Part shown: piece by piece, positions 58,724 to 64,000 of the stretch
Numbering within the stretch: position 1 is the first letter of the stretch
How the letters are laid out: each line of letters begins with the position of its first letter
NCBI RefSeq assembly: GCF_009720365.1
Contig: NZ_WBZD01000042.1
Span: 62,001-126,000, forward strand
Direction: 5' to 3'
Source of the DNA: Catellatospora paridis
Lineage (GTDB): Bacteria; Actinomycetota; Actinomycetes; Mycobacteriales; Micromonosporaceae
Length of the DNA: 64,000 nt
Notes under the pieces: model-generated
Told to the model about the DNA's origin: nothing
Database searches by the model: none
Seen by the model: the letters and a program-made list of their open reading frames with translations, nothing else
Program-made: the position numbers and the translations under genes

Positions 58724-59904
58724 AGCCCCGCCTCCTCGGTGTGGCGCACGGGCAGTGACGCGCGCAGCCGCCAGCGGCCGTCCTCGGGCCCGGCGGTCAG
58801 CGTGCCGCCCAGCAGCGCCGCCCGCTCCCGCATGCCGATCAGACCGTGCCCGCTGCCGGGAGTGGACCCGTCCGGCCGCAGCGCGTTGGCCGTCTCGATC
58901 AGCACCCGGTCGGCGTCGACGTCGACCCGCAGCACGGCCGCGCCCGCACCGTGCTTCCACGCGTTGGCGAGGCTCTCCCGCACGATCCGGTGCGCGGCGA
59001 AGTCGACGCTGACCGGCAGGGTCCGGTCCAGACCACCGGTGTGCACTTCGACGGCGAGCCCGTCGGACCGCGCCTGCGCGACGAGCTGCGGCAGCGACGC
59101 CAGCCCGGGGCGGGTGGCCGGATCGGCGGGTCCGGTGCCGCCGTCCTCGCGCAGCAGGCCGATCATCCGGCGCATCTCGGCCAGCCCGGAGACGCTGCTC
59201 TCCCGGATCTGCGTGACGGCCTGGCGCACCAGCTGCGGGCTGGGGTCGGGCGCGGACAGCACCGCCGTGGCGTGGATGGCGATGGCGCTGAGCTGGTTGG
59301 CGACCACGTCGTGCAGCTCACGGGCCATCCGGGCGCGCTCGTCGGCGACGGCCTGGCGGCGTTCCCAGGCGGCCAGCCGGGCCGTCTCCTCGGCCCGCTG
59401 CCGCTGGATGCGAGCCTGGTCGCGATACTGCCGCACGCTGATGCCGGTCACCGTCGGCAGCACCGCGATCAGTGCCACCACCAGGCCGAGCACGACCCCG
59501 CGCCAGCTGCCCGAAGCGACCACGCCGGCCGCCGCCGCCAGCACGGAGGCGGCGACCCAGCCGTAGAGGTTGGCGCGCCACAGCCACGGCCTGCCGTAGA
59601 CACACGCGTCGTAGACGACCTGCGTGAAGATCAGCGCGGTGCCGAGCGAGCCGCCCAGCAGCGTGTCCGCGGCCAGCGCGACCAGGCCGATCGCCTCGGC
59701 CGTGCCGGGAGCCAGGCGGCGCAGCAGGCAGCAGCCCGCCATCACCGTCATCGGCACCAGCAGGACCCAGTGCGGGGCGTCGGACCACAGGCTCGCGCCG
59801 AAGAACATGCGCCAGCCGCCGGCCGCGTACAGGACCAGGCCGCCGACGAACGAGACCAGGCTGATCGCCAGGTCGGTGCGCCAAGAGGGCCAGCGTGCGG
59901 TCAC
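58720..59904 (-). CDS. sensor histidine kinase (HisKA_3)
   Basis: A 394-residue kinase with five to six N-terminal helices (up to about residue 155), then coiled coil, then HisKA_3 with the phosphoacceptor His in MARELHDVVANQLSAIAIH. HATPase motifs: IVRESLANAWKHG (N box) and GSGHGLIGMRERAALLGG. GTG 59904 is preferred over an upstream GTG (59937); TGTGAT lies six bases before it. Its stop overlaps the regulator gene by ATGA. Signal unknown. Confidence 0.9.
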   Translation of the reverse strand: MTARWPSWRTDLAISLVSFVGGLVLYAAGGWRMFFGASLWSDAPHWVLLVPMTVMAGCCLLRRLAPGTAEAIGLVALAADTLLGGSLGTALIFTQVVYDACVYGRPWLWRANLYGWVAASVLAAAAGVVASGSWRGVVLGLVVALIAVLPTVTGISVRQYRDQARIQRQRAEETARLAAWERRQAVADERARMARELHDVVANQLSAIAIHATAVLSAPDPSPQLVRQAVTQIRESSVSGLAEMRRMIGLLREDGGTGPADPATRPGLASLPQLVAQARSDGLAVEVHTGGLDRTLPVSVDFAAHRIVRESLANAWKHGAGAAVLRVDVDADRVLIETANALRPDGSTPGSGHGLIGMRERAALLGGTLTAGPEDGRWRLRASLPVRHTEEAGL

Positions 59905-60035
59905 CTGATGATCACAGCACACGGCGCGGACCGGCACGACCGGCCGGTGACCGAGACCGCCTACATCCTTCGGTGTACGCCGGGTTCGTGCCGCGCGCCG
60001 AGGCGGACCGCCCGGCAGCCGGACATGATCGGATC

Positions 60036-60581
60036 ATGTTGCTGGTCGTCATCGCCGCCTGCGAGGTCGGTTTCTGGGTCATCCTCGGTGCCGGGCTCGC
60101 CGCCCGCTACCTGCTGCGCTGGCAGCGGGTGTCGACGGTGCTGCTGGTCGGGGTGCCGGTCACCGACCTCGTCCTGCTCGGCGCGACCGCGCTCGACCTG
60201 TCCCGCGGCGCGACGGCCACCTGGGCCCACGGGCTCGCCGCGGCGTACCTCGGCTTCTCGGTGGCCTTCGGCCCATCCATGGTCCGCTGGGCCGACGTAC
60301 GCTTCGCACACCGCTTCGCGGGCGGCCCCGCGCCGGTCCCCCCGCCCCGCTACGGCGCGGCCCGCACCCGCCACGAGTGGCGCGAATGGATCAAGGCCCT
60401 GATCGCCTGGGCGATCGCGGTGGCCCTGCTCGGCGCCGCGATCCTGCTCGTCGGCGACGCCGCCCGCACCGCCGAACTGCAAGGCTGGATCGGCCGCCTG
60501 AGCGTCGTCCTGGGCATCTGGCTGGTCGGCTGGCCGGTCTACTACACCCTGTTCCCCAAACGCACCCCCACAGTGCAATAA
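60036..60581 (+). CDS. uncharacterised four- to six-helix membrane protein
   Basis: A 181-residue integral membrane protein with helices such as MLLVVIAACEVGFWVILGAGL, VLLVGVPVTDLVLLGATALDL, ALIAWAIAVALLGAAILLVG and LSVVLGIWLVGWPVYYTLFP. No family recognised. ATG 60036 lies six bases after CATGAT. Two GGAAGGGCACCTTC repeats follow directly after the stop. Confidence 0.75.
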   Translation: MLLVVIAACEVGFWVILGAGLAARYLLRWQRVSTVLLVGVPVTDLVLLGATALDLSRGATATWAHGLAAAYLGFSVAFGPSMVRWADVRFAHRFAGGPAPVPPPRYGAARTRHEWREWIKALIAWAIAVALLGAAILLVGDAARTAELQGWIGRLSVVLGIWLVGWPVYYTLFPKRTPTVQ

Positions 60582-60632
60582 GGAAGGGCACCTTCTTAAC
60601 GTTTTCCGTAGAGGAAGGGCACCTTCTTAACG
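60582..60632 (+). repeat. tandem GGAAGGGCACCTTCTTAACG repeat
   Basis: Two identical 20-bp copies at 60582-60601 and 60613-60632, 31 bp apart. The inner GAAGGGCACCTTC is a near-palindrome. Immediately after a stop codon, it may act as a terminator; the 14-bp core also occurs as an inverted pair at 49841-49886. Confidence 0.85.
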
Positions 60633-60686
60633 CGGGCCGCCGACTGGGCCGCAGGGCCGGGCGAGCGCTTCGGTTTAATGGCGGGC

Positions 60687-62120
60687 ATGACCACGACCGA
60701 GCCGGTGCGGCTCAACGGCCGCTACCGTCTGGACGCGCGCATCGGCGCGGGCGGCATGGGCGAGGTCTGGCGCGCCACCGACGAACTGCTGGGCCGGACC
60801 GTCGCGGTGAAGACCGTCCTGCCCGCGCTCGCCGACGACGCCGACTTCGCCCGCCGTTTCCTGGCCGAGGCGCGGGCGATGGCCGGGGTGCACCACCGCG
60901 GCGTGGTCGCCATCCACGATCTCTACCACGGCCCCGAGGGCGCGTTCCTGGTCATGGAGTTCGTCGACGGCGAGCCCCTGTCGCAGGTGCTGACCCGCTA
61001 CGGCCGGCTCGCCGCGCCGCCCGCGCTGCACCTGGTCGGCCAGGCCGCTGACGCGCTGCACGCGGTGCACGGCCGCGGCATCGTGCACCGCGACGTCAAG
61101 CCCGGCAACATGCTGGTACGCCCCGACGGCACGCTGCTGCTCACCGACTTCGGCATCGCCCGCCGCGACGGCGCGACCGCGCTGACCGCGACCGGCGCGG
61201 TCATCGGCACGCTGTCCTATCTGGCCCCCGAACAGGTGCTGGGCCACCCGGCGACACCCCGCAGCGACGTGTACGCCCTCGGCGTCGTCGCCTACGAATG
61301 CCTGTCCGGGCGGCGGCCGTTCACCGCCGAGAACCCGTTCGCGGCCGCCATGATGCGCCTCAACCAGGCTCCCCCGCCGCTCGGACCCGACGTGCCCGCC
61401 CCCGTGGCCGCCCTGGTGGAACGGGCCCTGGCCGTCGAGCCGGGCGACCGCTGGGCGTCGGCCGCCGCGTTCGGCAGCGCGATCGCCCAGGTCGCCGCGG
61501 CCCTGCGCGGCGGACCACCGCCCGCGACGAGCCCGGAGACCGCCGAGCAGACCGTGGTCCAGCGGCGCGCCCTGCTGTCCCCGACCCTCGTGGAATCCGC
61601 GCCTGCCGCCACCCTGCTCGCAACGCCGCACCCCGGGTCGACCGCGTTCGCCACGCCACACCCTGGTGCGGCGCACTCCGCTGCCACCGTCCTCACGCCT
61701 CGGCCCGGCGCCGCCCAGCCGCTGGCACCCGGCGGTGTGACCGTCCCGCCGGGGTTCCGGCCCCGTGACGGCTACTACGTGCCGGTCGAGCCGATGTGCT
61801 GGGGAGGGCTGGTCATCCCCGGCGGTCTGGGACGCACACCGCGCCGCATCGTGCCCGGTGAGGAGCACTACTGGGAGACGTTCGCCGCGGCGGAACTGCC
61901 CGAGGAAGCGGTGTACCTGCGGCAGGAGGAGCTGCTCGGGCACCCTGCGGTAGCCGCGGTGTGCACGGCCCGCGTGCTGGCCGCGTGCAGCCGCGACCCG
62001 GCCCGGACGGTGGGCTGGGAGCTGGAGCCTTGGCCGGTGCAGCTCGGCCGGGACCGCTGGATCTTCCACTGTCTGGCCTCCCCCGGCACGGGCGAATGGC
62101 TGGGCAGCGCGTTCGCCTGA
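60687..62120 (+). CDS. soluble Ser/Thr protein kinase with novel C-terminal domain
   Basis: A 477-residue PknB-type kinase. Gly-rich loop IGAGGMGEVWRA, Lys in VAVKTVLPAL, catalytic HRDVKPGNMLV, metal loop TDFGIARRDG, all intact (residues about 10-270). A Pro/Ala/Thr-rich linker (about 270-350; the HPGS/HPGA phrase repeats) leads to a C-terminal domain (about 355-477: VTVPPGFRPRDGYYVPVEPM, WELEPWPVQLGRDRWIFHC) without a transmembrane helix or PASTA repeats. ATG 60687 is preferred because TTTAAT lies seven bases before it. Confidence 0.9.
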   Translation: MTTTEPVRLNGRYRLDARIGAGGMGEVWRATDELLGRTVAVKTVLPALADDADFARRFLAEARAMAGVHHRGVVAIHDLYHGPEGAFLVMEFVDGEPLSQVLTRYGRLAAPPALHLVGQAADALHAVHGRGIVHRDVKPGNMLVRPDGTLLLTDFGIARRDGATALTATGAVIGTLSYLAPEQVLGHPATPRSDVYALGVVAYECLSGRRPFTAENPFAAAMMRLNQAPPPLGPDVPAPVAALVERALAVEPGDRWASAAAFGSAIAQVAAALRGGPPPATSPETAEQTVVQRRALLSPTLVESAPAATLLATPHPGSTAFATPHPGAAHSAATVLTPRPGAAQPLAPGGVTVPPGFRPRDGYYVPVEPMCWGGLVIPGGLGRTPRRIVPGEEHYWETFAAAELPEEAVYLRQEELLGHPAVAAVCTARVLAACSRDPARTVGWELEPWPVQLGRDRWIFHCLASPGTGEWLGSAFA

Positions 62121-62138
62121 GGCGGCATACTCGTCGAC

Positions 62139-62798
62139 ATGGGTTCCCCCGCCCGCCGCATCGCGGTCTTCGCCGGGTTCGCCGCGGCCACCGCGCTCGC
62201 CGCGTACGCCCTGCAAGACGTCAATCGCAACGTCTGGTCGTGGTTCAACTACGACCCGCAGGGCTTCGACCAGGAGTTGTGGGCCTGGCAGACCGCGGGC
62301 GCGTTCGCGGCCACCTCCGGCACCCTGGCCGCACAGCTCGGCTCGCTCCTTTTCGGACGGTATTGCCGCAGGGCCGGTGCGAGCCTGCCGGTCGCGGCGC
62401 ACGGCGGGCTGGGCCTGGCCCTGGCGCAGCTGGCGGTGGCCGTACCGATGGCGGTGGACCTCCTGAACGGCAACAGCGTGGCGATCGAGATGGTCCGGCA
62501 CGGCCACCCGTTCGACCCTGTGCCGTGGCGGCAGCCGGTCGTGGTGACGGCCGTCGCGGTCGCCGTGCTGAGCTGCCTGGCCTGGGCGATCATCGGGTAC
62601 GGCATCGCCCGGCGCACTGATCGGCCGGCACACACCCTCCTCGGTGTCCTCACCGTGACCCTCTACGTCGCGGTGCAGAGCGACTGCACCGCCGACGGGC
62701 CATGGTGGGCTCCGGCCGTGCTCGCGTTCGTGCTGGGTCTGGCCGCGTCCCTGCTGTCGCGCGGCGACGCCGCAGCACCGGCCGCCGTCACGACCTGA
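62139..62798 (+). CDS. uncharacterised membrane protein
   Basis: A 219-residue protein with about five helices (IAVFAGFAAATALAAYAL; LPVAAHGGLGLALAQLAVAV; VVVTAVAVAVLSCLAWAIIG; TLLGVLTVTLYVAVQ; APAVLAFVLGLAASLL). ATG 62139 is seven bases after CATACT. It follows the kinase gene by 18 bases and may be co-transcribed; it could be a kinase-linked membrane partner, but no family was recognised. Confidence 0.7.
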   Translation: MGSPARRIAVFAGFAAATALAAYALQDVNRNVWSWFNYDPQGFDQELWAWQTAGAFAATSGTLAAQLGSLLFGRYCRRAGASLPVAAHGGLGLALAQLAVAVPMAVDLLNGNSVAIEMVRHGHPFDPVPWRQPVVVTAVAVAVLSCLAWAIIGYGIARRTDRPAHTLLGVLTVTLYVAVQSDCTADGPWWAPAVLAFVLGLAASLLSRGDAAAPAAVTT

Positions 62799-62831
62799 CA
62801 CCGTCCGGCGGCACCGCCCCGCCGCCGCCGC

Positions 62832-63422
62832 TCAGCCTTCGAGCAGCCTGCGCAGCACGGGACGGGCCGCGTCGACCGGATCCGTGCCGGCCGGTTCGGT
62901 CAGTGCCCCGGCCAGCCAGAGGCTGGCGAAACCGTGGGCGATCGACCAGCCCGCCCGGGCCGTGTTCGCGCTGCCCGCCGGGGAGGCCGCGACCGCGCGG
63001 GCGCCCTGCGCCAGCAATGCCCCGGCCCGCTCCCTCGCGTGCCGTACGGCGTCGTCGTCGGCGCGGTAGAGCTTCGGCTGGAACATCACCCCGAAGTGGA
63101 CCGGATGCTCGGTGGCGAAGCGGACGTAGGCGAGTCCGGCCTCCAGGAAGTCCGGACCGGCCTGCTTCAGTGTCTCGGCGAGCAGGTCGAAGCCCTCCGC
63201 GGCCAGTGCCGTCAGCAGGCCGGCCTTGTCGCCGAAGTGGTGTGCGGGGGCGGCGTGCGAGACTCCGGCGCGGCGGGCCAGCTCGCGCAGGCTCCAGCCG
63301 TCGAGCCCGGACTCCCCGATGGCGTCGACGGCCGCATCCAGCACCGTGCGCCGCAGGTCTCCGTGGTGGTATCCGATCGTCCTCACGTCCTTCCGCAGTG
63401 ACCGACGACTCCATCTTTCCAT
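62832..63422 (-). CDS. TetR-family regulator
   Basis: A 196-residue TetR protein. The HTH lies near residues 20-65 (HHGDLRRTVLDAAVDAIGESG; SLRELARRAGVSHAAPAHHFGDKAGLLTALA). The C-terminal part (TEHPVHFGVMFQPKLYRADDD) fits the TetR_C_33 type. The ATG at 63422 is used, but GTG 63386 (VRTIGYHHGDL) is an alternative; neither has a well-spaced ribosome site. It is divergent from the DoxX gene across duplicated operators, so it probably represses both. Confidence 0.88.
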   Translation of the reverse strand: MERWSRRSLRKDVRTIGYHHGDLRRTVLDAAVDAIGESGLDGWSLRELARRAGVSHAAPAHHFGDKAGLLTALAAEGFDLLAETLKQAGPDFLEAGLAYVRFATEHPVHFGVMFQPKLYRADDDAVRHARERAGALLAQGARAVAASPAGSANTARAGWSIAHGFASLWLAGALTEPAGTDPVDAARPVLRRLLEG

Positions 63423-63471
63423 TGACAAGTTCGTCGCGTCCAGACTACCGTCAGCCTTGAACTTGTCAATG
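63420..63471. promoter_or_regulatory. duplicated TetR operators and divergent promoters
   Basis: CATTGACAAGTTC (63420-63432) and its exact reverse complement (63459-63471) are 26 bases apart. Each contains the -35 hexamer TTGACA. Plus strand: TTGACA (63422-63427), 18 bases, TACCGT (63446-63451) for doxX. Minus strand: TTGACA (63469-63464), 16 bases, TAGTCT (63447-63442) for tetR. Confidence 0.75.
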
Positions 63472-63491
63472 ACTAGATCAGGAGAAACGCC

Positions 63492-64000
63492 ATGACATTC
63501 GCCGTACTGATCATCGGTCTGCTGATCCTGCGCGCCCTCGGCGCGCTCGGCGTGCGCAGGTTCGCCACCTGGGCGACGAGCGGCGCCCACGCGCTCGCCG
63601 CGATGCTGGTGATGACCGCGAGCGCGCACTTCGTCCCGGCCGACGTGACGGTCATGCCCACCCACGCCGACCTCGTGGCCATGGTGCCGCCGTTCGTGCC
63701 CGCCCCCGACGCCTGGGTGTACGCCACCGGCGTGCTGGAACTGCTCGGCGCGATCGGCCTCGTCGTCACCCGGACCCGCCGGGCCGCCGGACTGTCCCTG
63801 GTGCTGCTGTTCCTGCTGCTCCTGCCCGCCAACGTGTACGCCGCGGTCGCCGACGTGCCGTTCCACGGCGAGCCCGCCTCACCCCTGTGGCAGCGCATCC
63901 CCGAGCAGGTGCTCTACGTCGGCGTCGCGCTCGCCGCGGCGCTGTCGTCGCCCGCCCGCCGGCCGACCGCCGACACCCGACCGGCTACCGCCGCGGCGTG
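63492..64000 (+). CDS. DoxX-family membrane protein, 3' end outside window
   Basis: The first 169 codons are visible, without a stop. It has four helices: FAVLIIGLLILRALGALGV, AHALAAMLVMTASAHFVPA, WVYATGVLELLGAIGLVV and AAGLSLVLLFLLLLPANVYAA, with the DoxX-like ATGVLELLGAIGL motif. CAGGAG lies before ATG 63492. DoxX proteins are linked to redox or quinone metabolism, but activity here is unknown. Probably repressed by the divergent TetR protein. Confidence 0.85.
   Translation, partial: MTFAVLIIGLLILRALGALGVRRFATWATSGAHALAAMLVMTASAHFVPADVTVMPTHADLVAMVPPFVPAPDAWVYATGVLELLGAIGLVVTRTRRAAGLSLVLLFLLLLPANVYAAVADVPFHGEPASPLWQRIPEQVLYVGVALAAALSSPARRPTADTRPATAAA

Overview
The window is a very GC-rich, gene-dense stretch of an actinobacterial chromosome. 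Several things point to a filamentous actinomycete, most likely Micromonosporaceae (inference): a mycothiol-dependent-enzyme homologue, ECF41- and ECF42-type sigma factors, DivIVA-like coiled-coil proteins, secreted chitinases and glucanase, a DUF4235 protein, and many genes whose start codon lies 6-7 bases after a TANNNT box, which suggests leaderless mRNAs. No rRNA, tRNA or CRISPR array was seen.

Region 1 (1-9.8 kb) holds the most distinctive locus. It is a seven-gene minus-strand operon (9384 to 1679) in which every junction overlaps. It encodes a myo-inositol-1-phosphate synthase-like cyclase, a UbiA prenyltransferase (EboC type), a TIM-barrel isomerase fused to an EboA domain, a TatD-like EboB, EboE, the phosphodiesterase-like EboF, and a polyprenyl (GGPP-type) synthase. 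This is an actinobacterial version of the ebo/edb metabolite-export cluster. An inositol-phosphate-synthase-type cyclase replaces the usual dehydroquinate-synthase-like EboD, and a prenyl-diphosphate synthase is built in. A GH95-like secreted hydrolase (cut by the window edge) and a ThuA-domain secreted protein flank it and share a TCCTATAGGA palindrome.

Region 2 (11-20 kb): an operon of STAS protein, GT20-like protein and ADP-ribosylglycohydrolase-like protein in which all three appear to have lost key catalytic residues; an AhpD-like gene facing an ECF41-type sigma gene across two interlocked promoters; an ECF42-type sigma gene with its DGPF partner; and an IS200/IS605 element with a dead tnpA and an intact tnpB, abutting a frameshifted quinone-oxidoreductase pseudogene.

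Region 3 (20-31 kb): a secreted GH16 glucanase under a LacI-type operator; TetR/mycothiol-enzyme and ArsR/SRPBCC regulator-enzyme pairs; several small enzymes; and proteins I could not identify.

Region 4 (31-46 kb): a cell-surface acyltransferase, a modular GH18 chitinase with near-duplicate FN3 modules, a DivIVA-like coiled-coil protein, an RHH-autoregulated DUF4097/ABC operon with 11-bp phased half-sites, a DUF1800/DUF1501 pair, and CopC.

Region 5 (46-64 kb): two NarL-type two-component systems (one divergent from an ABC exporter), a P450 with a tiny leader ORF, a second DivIVA-like protein, an epoxide hydrolase, an aldo-keto reductase, an MFS transporter, a second GH18 chitinase, a soluble Ser/Thr kinase, and a TetR/DoxX pair sharing duplicated operators. 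The DoxX gene is cut by the right edge.
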